A stretch of 64,000 bases of DNA from Lutraria lutraria (GCA_964023205.1 OZ026833.1:2857553-2921552); one strand, 5' to 3'; counted from the first letter of the stretch, positions 36,327-50,024 are shown. Numbers and translations: made by a program. The notes: generated by a model not told the origin, from the letters alone.

Positions 36327-39300
36327 ATGTCGACTGGGGATCGTGATCAGCTACTGGTTAATGATGACAGTAATTCTACAAAAGTTGGTCATATTCAGTA
36401 TGAACATCTTGTAAGTCCGCATAGTGACCTTGAACATTCTGAAGATAGAGAGGCACCACTAGTGTATGAGGCCCTCACATCAGCTGGTGCTCACATAACC
36501 ATTCAAGCTGGGTCACAACCACCTGAGGAAATCACTGCCACGACTACGTAAGTCATGAACTTACTACACGAATAAAACCTTTGCTCTTATTAACTACGAA
36601 GACTTGTAAAGTAAGTTGATTTCTTTCATTTTTACCACAAAAAGCAAAACAAAAAGTGATAACTCCTTTGAATTAGTGAATAAAAATGTGAAAATATATC
36701 ATGAAGTATTACATACAAGCGACGTACAATAAATCTTGCAGTATATTAGTTAGTTTGGGTATCCTGACATGGGCGAGCATGTTGAGGTCTGGTTATCTAC
36801 ATTTTTTGGAGTCACCATAACTAAACAACAGAACATATCCGTATCGTCGCATGGTTTCATCAGCCAACACACTGTGACCAAATATGACAAAAATGGATTC
36901 ACTAGTTTGGTCACAATACATAGCTTGATTATAGTCCATGATGTTGAGCGGTGCGTTGACCTCGATGATTAAATCATGGGATTGAATCGTCTAGAAAGAT
37001 TACTTAGAAATGCAATGCGTGTCGAAGTTATTGACACTTTATTATATCAGTAAATCCTTGAATTTGACAGTAAACACTAACCTGACAACCTTACACTGTC
37101 CTAAAACTGCTATCTACAGTATAATATTTATTATGCATAAACAAATTGTTTATTCCTGGTTACATGCTCATTAAAAGAGGGTAGGTAGGATTTTCAACTT
37201 TATTTTTTTATTATTCTTGCAAGCGCGCAAAGAGGTAAAAAAAGTGAGAAAAAGAATAAACCGTTCCTCGGACCTAACATATAGTTTAGTGTCACTGCGA
37301 ACAATATCACACTGTAGGGTATGTCGGGTAACCAGAAACAAACGCTGGTTTTACGCATTAACCTTTAGCATAACTGAGACAGAAAACTACATTAAGAAAG
37401 AACTTTATAAACATATTAAATGTATGAGTATAACAGGTTTGTACAAACAGTTAAAGGAGAAGACCCTTTCGTAGAGCTTGGTATTGACGTATGCTTGCCA
37501 AAGTGAAAATACTGGTTGTGGCGCAAGAAATCTGTACAACACCGAAAAATAGTTTATCAATAAATAACATGAATAAAAATATTGATTCGTAGTTATTATC
37601 AACAGTCAAAGATAACCTTATTTGGATCTAATGATCAATCATTTACCCAGACAATGCTAGCGATTTTTTACCCAGAATACAAGTGTTTTATTTTTCAGGA
37701 ACACAGAATGTTTGATGCATTTATTAAAAGGTATGCTCGGGAGTGGAATCCTTGCCATGCCAGTTGCCTTCAAAAATGGCGGATTATGGGTGGGTAATGT
37801 TCATTATACTCGCATTTCTTCTATTTTTATCCCATCAGATGTTTTGATTGTAAGAAGCACTGCTACTTGACTTACCATTGAAAATACCATTTTAATGCCC
37901 CCTGGTCTTTAGTGTTAAGCCGGGGTAATCGTTAGATGATGTTGACATTAATGCTTTGGTTCCATTTCTCTATTCCAACAATTTGCCATCATGAAAAAAT
38001 GATCCATTATGTTGATATGCTTGTCATTGATGTTTTCCATGTTTTCGTCAGATCTTTTGGTATGAGGGGCCAGTCCCCATGCTTCCTCTTTATCCTTCCA
38101 AGTGCGCACCAATATACATGTATAATTATATATTATAGGTGAGTTTTGCTGTGATTCTAATCATTGGTGCTATATGTACACACTGTATGCACATTTTGGT
38201 AAAATCTGGAAATGAACTTTGTAAAAGGTGAGTTGCTTCTAAAAATAGTCTTTTTGATTTTCTGTGCACAGATCTTTACTTTTCTATTCTTACGGTTGTA
38301 AAAATATTAATTACTAATCCAAACGTCGAAATCATGCTGAGTTTTACATTAACACTTTTTATCTTTCGTATTAAAATATTTCTTTATAAAGTTGCAGAAT
38401 TGTTATTAATGTATTTTCTTTCAGAACAGGCGACCTCCATTTAGACTACGCCAGTGTGATGGAAAAAGCTTTCTCCACAGGAAGACAGCGCATCAGGAAG
38501 TGGGGTAAATCTGGAAGGTTAGTAATGTACAGTTACCAAGAACAATACTATATACATCATCAACAATTTATATCTTACAAATATCAGGCTTTCAGACTTC
38601 CAGTTTGGATGCAATATTTATTTATTACGATAATCACCATTTCTACCACACAGTAAGTCATTGGAATTGAGGTATTGTTTTCTGTAACATTCGCCCTCTC
38701 CATTTTCATATTTCCTGAAGCAATGACATATTTTCGACAACAATGCTGTTTAATGTTACCTATGGTCATTTTAGCGTACCTTAATCCAAACTGACTGTCT
38801 ATGCCGAAACATTTGTTGCAGTATTTATTTGTGGTTATTTCAGATTTGTTGTGAATGCCTTCCTGATCTTCACACAGTATGGATTCTGTTGTGTTTACGC
38901 TGTATTTGTGGCACAGAATATCAAACAGGTAGTCTTTACTTTGTGAATACATACATTTTTAAATTGGATCTCCTCCTGTAAGCTACTGGCCGGCACAGCC
39001 ATTTTTCTCCACCAGACAGTGGCGAAGGTTGTGCTCTCAGGTGATATGTATGTCTCCACATTTAATAAAGGAATTTGTTTCAATATATGTTAATATACAG
39101 TATTGTCAAACTATATAGGAATTCTGATAATCTGAATTTGTCTTCATATCAGTAATATTTCACAATAAGTACCCTTAAATGTTGCGACGCTTTAGAGTCT
39201 TTGTTAGCTCTGACATTTACACCGAAAGTGATATTCGGAGTTTCTGAATAAAACATTTACGTTTATAATGTCCTTCGTAAAAGACGCGGGGTGAGATATG

Positions 39301-41628
39301 TTGATTTATTTTAGACTTCAAACACTCAAATATAAAATATATATTCACAGGTTGTAGAGTACAAGCACACTGTATCATTGGATGACAAAGTGTACATTGT
39401 TATAGTATCCGCCATTCTTGTACCGTACGTGATGGTGAAAAGTCTCAAAGCTCTCGTGCCTTTCTCGACTCTAGCCAACATACTCAACTGTGTTGGTCTT
39501 GTCATAATCTTTGTGAACCTTGTACAAGGCTTACCTGATACATCCATACGACCTTATTACAATGTTCCCAATCTACCACTGTTCTTTGGTCAAGCTATAT
39601 TCTCATTTGAAGGAATTGGACTGGTAAGTTTTTTTTACATTCAAATGTAATTTATTGATACATAATTTACTTGTAATTGTTAACAAATACAATCAAAGTA
39701 GAATCTATTGAAAGTACTCATGGATACCGAACTTATATAAACTTGCAATGCAACATGGAACGGGAACCAGTTTAACAATTGCATGGCGGAGGTAGAAAAC
39801 GAAGTACTTTGGTCGGTATCAAAATTTGTGAGCGAGTGATATATAAGTCCTAGATAACTGTGGTACATGTACAGTCATACCTGTGAACAAAGGCCCACCA
39901 CGGGAAAGACATTACTAGTATATGACCTTTATTCATTTTTTGTGTTCGTTTTTCGGAGGTCATTTCGTTCTGAATATCCAATGACAGTTTTTGAAAAGTG
40001 GCCTTTATTCACAGCATGGTCTTTATTAACAGGATGGTCTTTAATCTGAGGTGATCACATACACAGGTTTAACTGCTTATCATTTATTCTTCTTATATAC
40101 AGGTGCTTCCCCTGCATAACAAAATGAAACAAAAAGAAGCATTTCTCGGAAAAGCTGGGGTACTAAATCTAGGACTGACAATTACTATTGCTCTTTACAC
40201 AGCCATGGGTTTCTATGGTTACCTGAAATATGGCGATGGCGTAAAAGGCAGCGTGACCTTGAACTTACCAGATGACCAATGGTATGAGGAAAGATCATTT
40301 CAATAATAATCATAAATTTGTTAGAACTGTATACAATTCGCGAGTTTTTGTAATACATCTGTGAATATCAAAGCAATAGGAGGCGACTTTGCTGAAAAGC
40401 TTTCTTCAAACTGCGAACTCCGAGGTTGTTTATTTGATTTAGTTTTAGATTTAGACTTATTTTTTTACATATTCTGAAATTATTTATAAATAAGTACTTA
40501 TCTATCAATTCTCACCATGTCTTGTACTCTACTATTTGGCCGCGGCCAAGGTCCAGTGGTTAGTGGCAGGTCATATCCAATCATGAAAATTTGACAAAAA
40601 TGTCGATATTCCTCTATGTAGAGAAGTTGCTGGTTCCTTGTGATGTGGTACGTGAGTACTGGTTAGTATATGGTCCAGCAAAACTGGTCCGGTCACCTGT
40701 CGCTGTATGATTGAGAACGGGCGATAAACCCACTGAATAGAATCATGTACTATATTTACAGGTTATATTTGTCTGTGAAGCTTATGTTTGCTGTGTCATT
40801 GTTTATATCCTATGGACTCATGTTTTATGTTCCCATGGAAATCGTATGGCCTTTTATTGAAGCTAAGTTAAGTATTTCTAAACGATGGGAATACGTAATG
40901 CGGATAGGAATGGTTATAATCATATGTAAGTATGAATTTATTGTGATTTATAATAAAGTTTGAGATTTCTTAAAGCATATGAAATGTATGATATTAAGTC
41001 TACTTAAAGATTTTAATGAGATATGGGAAACAATAGAATCTAATGTACAGTACAACCTCTCCACAGCGGCCCTCTCTTGAGCAACAAACTCCCTTCAACA
41101 ACATGTTTTCCCATCGCACGGTTAAACTATTAATTTAACCTCTCTAGAGCAACAACCTCTCAATGACAACGTTCTTTTATGTCTCTCAAAGGGTATTGCT
41201 TTAGAGAGGTTATACTGTATATTGAAGGACACAATTTGGAGTCACCCGAAACAGGAAATGCACACTTGACGAAGCAATAACTTCCTTGACAATTATTCGT
41301 GCATATATTTAGTAGTAGAAACCAAACACCATTGCTATGGTAACAATCTATAATGATACAATAGAAGATTCTGAATGTGACTTCTTATATTCTTTTTTTT
41401 TCAGGTGGAATTTCATCTCTTGTACCACATCTAGATTTATTAATCTCATTAATTGGAGCCTTTGCCAGTTCATTCCTTGCTCTGATATTTCCTGCTGTTA
41501 TAGAATGCGTAACATTTGGTCCAAAGAAATCATTACTTGCGAAGAACGGCTTCATTATTCTTATTGGTTTGGTCGGATTTTCTGTTGGAACGTACTCTTC
41601 ACTCAGTGAGATAATTAAAACCTTCTAA
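36327..41628 (+). CDS. SLC36-type proton-coupled amino acid transporter, copy 2
   Basis: Nine exons: 36327-36547, 37699-37789, 38139-38227, 38425-38517, 38844-38928, 39351-39623, 40103-40281, 40762-40925, 41405-41628. The joined frame is open for 472 residues. Exons 2-9 have exactly the same lengths and phases as in copy 1; only the hydrophilic N-terminal exon differs, by 14 codons. Key segments are GSGILAMPVAFKNGG, CTHCMHILVKSG, YGFCCVYAVFVAQNIKQ, FGQAIFSFEGIGL, GFYGYLKYG and LSEIIKTF at the end. Exon 2 could splice at gtgggt (37790) or gtaatg (37794); only the first keeps frame. The loop encoded by exon 4 is the least conserved part between copies, so ligand or regulatory differences are possible there. 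Function as in copy 1: small amino acid/proton symport, substrate unknown. Confidence 0.93.
37140..37385 (+). repeat. Interspersed repeat C in SLC36 copy 2 intron 1
   Basis: tggttacatgctcattaaaa + gagggtaggtagg, then aaagaataaaccgttcctcg and gggtatgtcgggtaaccaga + aacaaacgctggttttacgc. This is one of the two most complete copies. Confidence 0.65.
39700..39850 (-). repeat. Interspersed repeat A, copy 6 (SLC36 copy 2 intron 6, reversed)
   Basis: gaaagtactcatggataccg, acttgcaatgcaacatggaa + cgggaaccagtttaacaatt + gcatggcggaggtagaaaac and gaagtactttggtcggtatc, reading as the reverse of the other copies. Inserted independently of the copy in the paralogue, which is in intron 5 and in the other direction. 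Confidence 0.65.
39872..40075 (-). mobile_element. MITE family B copy in SLC36 copy 2 intron 6
   Basis: cagtcatacctgtgaacaaa + ggccc at the left, after TA, and acacaggtttaactg at the right. The inner motif ggcctttattcacagcatgg + tctttatt appears three times. It ends 27 bp before the exon 7 acceptor. Confidence 0.68.
40537..40745 (+). mobile_element. SINE in SLC36 copy 2 intron 7
   Basis: Head ggccgcggccaaggtccagt + ggttagtggcag, body cgatattcctctatgtagag + aagttgctggttccttgtga, then actggtccggtcacctgtcg and a tail cgggcgataaacccactgaa. A related 3' part is at 60640-60785. Confidence 0.65.
41048..41217. mobile_element. MITE family D copy in SLC36 copy 2 intron 8
   Basis: cagtacaacctctccacagc + ggccctctcttgagcaacaa at the left and ttagagaggttatactg at the right, bordered by TA on both sides (41046-41047, 41218-41219). 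Confidence 0.82.
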
Positions 41629-41721
41629 TGAGGAAAGATTCAAGAATATCGAGGGACTGTCATGAAAGATGAAATGAACAAATTTCAGTAAAATGTGAAA
41701 TACAGAGCTTACTTTAATGTA

Positions 41722-41880
41722 CAGATAAACCTGTGTTAGCGGCCACCTCCGAATATCAAACACCCTGTGAATAAAGGCCATTCTTTGAAAAAGTGCAATT
41801 GATTAATAAGAAAATACTCGTATATCCTCCGAATAAAAGCCACTTGTTCCATGAGCGGTCTTTGTTGACAGGTTTTAGTG
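41722..41880 (+). mobile_element. MITE family B, copy after SLC36 copy 2
   Basis: cagataaacctgtgttagcg + gccacctccgaat, ccctgtgaataaaggccatt, then gaataaaagccacttgttcc and tttgttgacaggttttagtg. TA borders both ends. It lies about 100 bp after the SLC36 stop and may fall in the 3' UTR. Confidence 0.75.
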
Positions 41881-42721
41881 TATTGCTACAGGATACTCTT
41901 CAAACAATGAAACAGAAAAGTCATTATTTAAAGTGGGATAGAAATTTTTTTTTTTTAGTGAATTGTATGATACTTATGAAGCCGTTTATTCATTTATGGC
42001 TAGATTCAATGTTGAAACTATGTGTAAGATCTATTGTGACCGCTTTTATACTACATAGACGAATTGTATGCACCGATGTTTCTATAGTCTTGAAATTAAC
42101 TATGCGATTATTAGATCAAATGAACAATGCAGTTTTAAGGAGATATGAGTATATATGATAAATATGTTTAAACATGGACTCACAATCTGAGTTCGTTCTA
42201 ATAAAAAGGTTCGAATTCAACTTACAATGTTTAATATGATAGTAAAGTACTATAAAACTCTTTAACGAGGACAATCAAGAACAGTGTTATCACAAATAGC
42301 TCTCAAATATTGACTTAATGAGGAACTACTCGTGTCTAGAAGGATTGTATGATAGGTACTGTAGTAATCCTACACAGGACGAACATTGATGGATCTGTAT
42401 ATTGTACGTGTATATTATTGTCACTCATATAAATCATATGTATAGTGACATTACGACACAAAGCCATAGTGAAATTAATAATCATATTTCTAATCTGCTA
42501 ATGTTGATTTGTATTGAATCTAACAACTATGTATGTTTATTAACAAAATATACAGTATGAGTAAATAGTCACGACTTAATCACGTGTGTGTGACAAAGCA
42601 GTGTTGCATACAAACGACCAGGAAGAGAAACATTGTTACATATGGCTGTGATACCATTGAATTTGCGTTTTATGATGAACACTTAATGCAAAAAAGAAAG
42701 ACAAAAAATCATATATATATA

Positions 42722-42884
42722 CAGTGCAACCTCTCCAAAGCTAAACTATTTGAAAGAAGCAAAATCATGTTGTTGAGAGTTTGTTCGTATAGTGAGTTTA
42801 AATCAATAGTTAAATCATTCAGTTGTGCTGTTGTTTAAGGGAAGCTGTTGCTCAATAGAGGGCCGTTTTAGCGAGGTTGTACTG
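42722..42884. mobile_element. MITE family D, intergenic copy
   Basis: cagtgcaacctctccaaagc and gttttagcgaggttgtactg ends, each next to TA; the inner block ggaagctgttgctcaataga + gggccg matches the other copies. Confidence 0.78.
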
Positions 42885-42889
42885 TATAT

Positions 42890-44712
42890 GCATAAAATAA
42901 CACTTGCATACATTACAATTAGGTAAAAACACATAAACGAAAACAGTTTTAAATAGTGTCATGTAACCAATTGTTATTTATTATCCCAACAAAACGCTGG
43001 CCCATCATGTCTGTCACCAAACACACATTTTCAACAAACAGTGGATATATAACAAATCCTGTTGTATTAAAGTATTAGAGAGTTTGTAAAAATGCTCTTA
43101 TATGTCTGCCTGAGTGTGCCAAGTATTAACACTTTGGTCATTTTTCATTATTTGTAAAATTTTCACCCCACCCCCCCTCTCCAAATGATCAAAAAAATGG
43201 AATGATTCATTATGAGTTGTAACATTACTTGGGTTGTTGAGAACATTGCCCCTCCTCCGATATCATCTTTGTGTGTTTTTATGTTTAACTTTGGCATGTT
43301 GATGCTTTGAATAATTGTACGTTAGATAATATTAAAATACACACCTTCATTCCTGACCGCTATATACGTAACTAGATTTAATCTAACCTGGTGGTCATTG
43401 CTAGTACTTAAGATAGTAAACATATATAGTCACTGAACTTTACCAAATACGGTACTATACTTGATTTATTTGTTGACTCACTAAAGTTTAATTGACATAA
43501 TTGTTCAAGGAATCTTTCACGTCGTTGATATGACATTAAGCCTCATTTCTGACTTTTGTTGATACATCTGTATCCATTGACAATGTAATCTGATAATTCT
43601 ATAGTTACTGATGTTAACATAAAATATGTTTCTGACCAATATTACAAATTGTTTGACCACGCCCTTGAATATCTAGTACGTTCATTTCAACGTTATAGAA
43701 GTCGTTAAAAGACCTTACAGTAACTCGTTTACGAACGAGAGCCATGATCACCCATCCTAAAATTTGATAAACTTTAAAAATGCTCGGAAAGATTATTAGA
43801 TAATGACTGATGACAATGTGCGTCTGAACTTTTCCATAAACGATCTTGTTCAAAGTGTAATGTCAGAGATACTTGTGTATGTAGATTAGAACATCACATA
43901 CAATGTGGAGTTAAACTGTTATAGTTAAGTGTAGAAGAACGCCCTAAGTCCCCACCACAAGTTCAATGTTTACTTATCTTATTAGAGCCTTGAACATTTA
44001 CATGTACCGTATTTGTCTTATAATATATAAGACGACAATGTTTTCTCATGTACAAAGTCTATTTTCTATTATCCGAATGAGTATCGGTGGAATAAGCTAC
44101 TAAAATTGAACATTTGATGAATATTTACTAACTTCAAATCTTCATCCACTTGAACCAAGTTGACGACGAGTAATTTTACGCAACACTCAGCTATCAACGA
44201 ATTGACTAGAAGGAATTTTTCACCGCTTGAAAACATCTTAAATTTCATTAAAAGTGGTTAATGAGTTTCATTGTGAGCAGATATCTTTTTATTATTGTCC
44301 GTATTTATCTTAATGTTCAAATATTAAAATGTCTTCAAGCCATTCAAATTATCTAGTATTTGAACAAATTTAGCGATTTCTCTGTATGCTTGTATACCGC
44401 TTATTCCAGTTTTATAAGGAAGAAGCGGTGTAAAACTGCTTCATTGATTACACCACAAAGTGCAGTGTTAACAATTTAAACAATAAATGATTGCTATTCA
44501 GATATTGTAAATCTGGATATTGACGGAAAATATTGATATTACACTAGCGGAGTTTACAGGGTCAAACATGTGATACCTCCTTGAAGTTGAAACATAAATC
44601 AGAATTAGTTAAGGATTACGTAAATCAATTTAAAGGAATGAGGGTATCCAGTCTTTCATATCTTTACGAAATAATACCCTAAACTTGAAAATTGTTATAT
44701 AAAAAATGATGA
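42890..44712. other. Non-coding intergenic DNA
   Basis: No supported open frame or repeat family; a short C-rich run (caccccaccccccc) lies near 43165. Confidence 0.45.
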
Positions 44713-44912
44713 NNNNNNNNNNNNNNNNNNNNNNNNNNNNNNNNNNNNNNNNNNNNNNNNNNNNNNNNNNNNNNNNNNNNNNNNNNNNNNNNNNNNNNNN
44801 NNNNNNNNNNNNNNNNNNNNNNNNNNNNNNNNNNNNNNNNNNNNNNNNNNNNNNNNNNNNNNNNNNNNNNNNNNNNNNNNNNNNNNNNNNNNNNNNNNNN
44901 NNNNNNNNNNNN
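44713..44912. other. Assembly gap of 200 N
   Basis: Exactly 200 unknown bases, the usual placeholder for a gap of unknown size. Open frames drawn across it have no meaning. Confidence 0.99.
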
Positions 44913-46320
44913 AACATTAAAATATTACATAAAATCTTAGTCAGAAATTTGATGAAAATACCATGACTACGGACTTTGTGGATTCTAATAGACACAAGTT
45001 TTTATTTAACGTATTACATATGAGTGTATAGTATGACACGGCATCCAAACCATGGTTAAAGCATTATTTGACGGTCAACATGAAATATATTCATATAAGA
45101 TACTAATGGTCTTAAGTCAGTCTTGTCGGCTGGTGGTATTCACAATATTCACATTTCTGATCCGGTATCATTATTTTCAGCAAATTTATCGTCCAGATAA
45201 CATTAATTTGGGTATTTCCCAAATGATGAATTACCTACAGTTCTATACGAAGGGTCGCTCACACATTTTCTTTCCTACATTTAAACTTAAGCCCGCTCAT
45301 CTACGCCCCTGACCAAGTTACAGTCATGATGCGTATAATTATAAAAGCATCATTTATAAACTTAATTTTGACAATTCGGTATTCTTTGCATGATAAATTA
45401 CAATTACATTTGTCATACATGCAAAACAAAAAATCTCATTAGGTACAAAGTGCAAGTTTGTTATGTTAGCTGATATCTAGGCAGATGCAGGTTTTTTTTG
45501 TGCATGTACTTATTCTTATGCTAGCGACATATGGTCGTATATTATGGTTGTATTTGAAACACTAATTAGTTGATTATTTTTATGTGCAGAAATGTCCAAC
45601 ACATAAAATAAAGGGAATACAAAAAATTGGTAAAAAATGCATGTAGTTTTGTTAAATTAATTTAACTGATGTACATACGAATCTCTACTTCCTGAATTTT
45701 ATCAGATTGAAATCATTGAAGGTTATTGGTCATAATCATAAGTTGATGAAAATAACACGGTTCAGTTCAATTCAATTCAATTCGACAAGTTTAAAGTACT
45801 GCCTAGCAACAAACTTCGACCATGCGCAATCGAACATGAAGAAGTACGCCCGCGCGTTTATCCAAAAATATACCAACTCACAGCCGTTATTTAACCACTG
45901 TCAACTAAGACTAGGAGACTTGTATGTGTGATCGCGGTGATTTATAAAAATCTAAATGTCTTGATTATTTTATTAAATAAACATTCTTTATATGAGCGAG
46001 TAAGGGGAGATGAGTAGCAGCGATCTTAAGACGATCTTCGAAGGAAACTGTCAAAATGGATTTTGTGGACTTCAGAAAAAACATCCTAGTTACGAACTAC
46101 AACTGAACTTATTTCAGCAAACCTAAATATTTGGATTTTATTATTGTTGATTCAAGAGTTTATGAAATATATTAATGTCTGTAAATATTTCGCATTCTGG
46201 ACAGTGGTGCTGTAAAAACTGCGGTTTATAAATTGGATTTAATTTATTCTCTCGATCTACACGTAAGTCTTGATAATATTTTTTCAGCCTCTTGTAAAAT
46301 AAGTAAAAATTTAATTTGTT
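44913..46320. other. Non-coding intergenic DNA
   Basis: Short open frames only, without domain-like content or exon borders that chain. Confidence 0.45.
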
Positions 46321-46327
46321 GAATGCC

Positions 46328-46358
46328 TTCTCTCTCTCTCTCTCTCTCTCTATCTATG

Positions 46359-46442
<84 letters not shown>
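46328..46442. repeat. CT/GA microsatellite
   Basis: About 115 bp of (ct)n with rare interruptions (tatctatg, tg, tt). The SLSLSL and EREREREK frames on the two strands are by-products. Confidence 0.97.
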
Positions 46443-46444
<2 letters not shown>

Positions 46445-46867
46445 GTCCCTTTTCATTCCAACCTCTTTGTCTGCGGATACAAATCGGTTCATTTGTTTTC
46501 CGTGAAAGTTTTAAAACTTGAATTTGTTTCGGTGATTTTTGAAAATATTTCGCTGGATGGTAAGCCTTAACATTATGAACATCTTACGAAGCTGTTATAA
46601 TTCACTGTATAAAAAGTCTACTAGTCCATTTCTAATTTGTATGATAAACATCGTAACTAAAACTATGATTAAAATCCACTTTTACATTATTTTCACTACG
46701 AAGACACAAGGATTCTTCAACCTAAGTTAAATAGTGTTATAATGAAAGAAAACACAAGCTATAAGTTTCAAACTTGCGAATCGACACGTGGTATTAGCAT
46801 AAGTTAACTGTATAATTCAAACAACACTCAATTGAAAATCCAGAATTTAAGTCTATGAGCTTCAATC

Positions 46868-47100
46868 AAGATGTTGTAGAGTGGTATGTGTTTACGGTCT
46901 CTGATTAGTTATCACAAACCACACACCGCTGTGAGTTCGAATCCCACATGGAACCAGAATAATCACATATTCAGCTGACTTACGAGAGGTCCGTGATTCT
47001 AGCTAAGTGTATACCTAGTGTCTGCCTCCACTGTCAAGGCTGGGAAAGTCGCCAACATGACCCTGTCTGCTGGTGCGACTTTAAACCTTTGTGGTAAGAA
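46868..47100 (+). mobile_element. tRNA-derived SINE
   Basis: A worn head gttgtagagtggtatgtgtt, a B box gtgagttcgaatcccacatg + gaacc, body ctaagtgtatacctagtgtc + tgcctcc and tail accctgtctgctggtgcgac + tttaaacc. The tail resembles that of 27597-27832. Confidence 0.75.
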
Positions 47101-50024
47101 CAAGGTGTTGTCACATATCTGAAGAGTACAATGTACCAATAAATTACTACCATTTCGTTATAGAAACATTTTCCGTTGATGTACTTTAAGTGTCAGTTCC
47201 GGTATAAGAATCAAATGGCTACATGCTTTGACAGTCGCGGATATGTTGCAACCACGAATTGGCCACTCAGTCCTCAGAGTCTTAAGTACTATAGATTAAT
47301 TCAAGAAACATGTAATGCAAACAATGTCAGAACTGAATGGTTTGAAGGTTATTTTCCTCTCGTAAATATATGAGTAAAGTTAAATAACGGGTGAAACAAT
47401 AAAGGGGACGTTGAAGGAGGCATATGACAATGTCATCTTGGATGGTGCTCGTTCTCAGTTATATTTACATATCTGTTTTTATTTGTCAATGAATGGTCAA
47501 GTAACGACTTTCAATAACAATTCAACTGCTATATAACTTTATATTCGAAAAAAAAGACCGAGAAATGAAATAAAACGTCAGTCATTTACAATACTGTTAC
47601 CAATTTGTCATGTACATTTTGTATATCTGGGTCTTTTATCATTTTAATCCTCACAACGTACCGTTCTCTTAACCTTTCTAACTTCAGAGCCCGCCGATGT
47701 TGTAAAACTTGAGAACAGTCTGAGCTCAAATCTCAATTTTATCCACAAAGTATTATGGTTGAAAAGATGGAGCTGATTAATGATTAAATACTTGTTCAGA
47801 TCAATTATGCTGTCAGGTTAATGTGTTAATTATTTCACTATTGTCTGATCTTGATTAACTAAGAAACATTTAAGACAAGATATGAGATATGAGCTCGGAG
47901 ACCGATCTTGAGTTTTATAACCTCGGACTCATATAATAAATTTATGTGAGTTCACCATAATCAGATGTGTAGCGGCATAATTATGAATAAAGATATGAGT
48001 CATAAAATGATATCTTTGACTAACAAAGTCACTAGTTTGACATTCCAATAAAGATCTAAACTGCCCACTTGAAACTTAAAGATTAATTTTTGCTGTTTGT
48101 ATATACCAGTTGATAAATATGATGCAAAAGTCATTTATCATATAAAGTTTTATCACAGTTTTATGTATTTTAGTTTGATATGTTTTTCTATGAGCCTATT
48201 TTATATCCTTCGCTATAATACCAGCTACAGCAACGCTTATCAATCTATATAGAAATGTATATTTGTAAGAATCGTTTTATTTAACCTGGGTTTGACTATC
48301 CGTCAGTAGAACAAGGGACAGAGACCGGAGATGATGATAATATACTTTTCAGACAATTGGTCTTACGAAAACCTCTTTCTCTCATTCTTAAAATTTAATC
48401 TGTATTTCTGTAATAACTCATTCATACTGTTCTAATCACTGAACGGATAGAAAATTATTATTTTGTGGATAGGTATAATAGTGTCACATGACCGCCCTAC
48501 AAAACTGTATAGTTCTGATATTAAAACAGCGTAAACGTGCAACACAAACTCGATATTTTGTTTCTATAAGATATCTTATTTGAATAATAACAAAAACTAC
48601 TTAATGCACCAAAAAAATTATTATAGATGTCAAAATAAAATTGTTTTCAATTGTAATAGGTTGTGGATTGATTGAGGAGGTTTACAAAGTGCATCATGAA
48701 ATCTAAAAACACACGACTTTGATTACCGACGTTCAAAGTATAATACCAACATAAAAGGCTTCATTAAATCTAAATTGATGAACGATTTGTCATAACTTTG
48801 CAGCTCAATACATAAAACAAGAAACAGTTTCACTTGAATGAATGTTTTTATATACGTACAAAAAGTTACTAAGTGTGTAAAAAGTGAACACATTTTGTTT
48901 ATAATATGCTATAAATGCTGTCAATAAGTTTTGATGACTTAGTTGATGATGTCGTGCTGGTGAAGTCACATATTTGTAGTATGGGTCATGCTTGTTTGAT
49001 TTGGTTAAAAAAGCAAAGACGAAAACTTGACTGAAATATATCAATGAGTTTTTAAATACATTTGATACTTTTACAATACCAGCTTTATCAAAGGTGCTGA
49101 CAGAATCTTTATCGTGTCAAACTAGATTGACGGTGTCAATAAACTAAATATGCTAATTCTAAAATAGTTTATAAAAGTGAAAGGGGATTTGACTTTCGGA
49201 TTTGTATTTAAGATAAAAGGCAAAACATGTTATGAAGTTAACTATATTCTTTCTCACACTGAGTCAACATAACACGATCACTACCCTCCCTGTATGAGAC
49301 ATTAAAAGAACGATGTCTTTCCAATCTCTATCCAGAGTTGTCGTTCGTAATCCCACACATGCATGTCCTTTCGGGAGTTCGACAAAAGGTTGTTATAATT
49401 TCGGATAATCCATTTTAGATATGCTACTCAAATATCTATTTGTGTAAAATGTCATTAGAACCACAATCGTTTCTAGATTTATCATAACTAGTTAACAATA
49501 CATGTACTTTCATTCAATAAAATTATATAACATATCATACACATAGAACTTTAATACAATTGGAAGAAGCGAAAGAACAAAAAAAAAGAAAGTACTATCT
49601 GGCATATAGATAGTTATCAGTAAGCGCTGTTTGCTGAATTTAGATTGTAGCATTAAATCTAATTCGTCGGGAAATTTAAACATGAACAAAACTCATTTAA
49701 CTTTTTTATACAATAATCAGCATTTTGTTGATGGCTGAACTCCAGGGAGCAGATGCAGAGGTTTGATTGTAAATTTTTTTTAGTATCATATCGTGTAGCT
49801 TTTAAAAATTAAAGACTTTTTTAGTAGACTCGTCTTAACTTTATCCAGCTTCTGTAGACACCCCTTTAATACCTCATTACATTTAAATACCGTATTTAAT
49901 GTAAAAATGCCATAAACTGAGGGATTATTCTAACCTAACGTGGTGTTAATATTCATTTGTGATCGTAGATATATGTTTATTGTAATGACTTTCAGAAACA
50001 CATATCATACCCAGCACTCCCAGC
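47101..50024. other. Non-coding intergenic DNA
   Basis: Nearly 3 kb of AT-rich sequence. The open frame at 47176-47373 and others are short, lack domains and have no linked splice sites. Confidence 0.45.

Noticed and set aside
44630..44995. Open frames crossing the N gap
   Set aside because: The unknown bases carry no coding evidence.
46244..46570. SLSLSL and EREREREK frames
   Set aside because: Translations of the CT/GA microsatellite.
47176..47373. 65-residue frame as a possible small gene
   Set aside because: No domain, signal peptide or splice context; length is within chance for AT-rich DNA.
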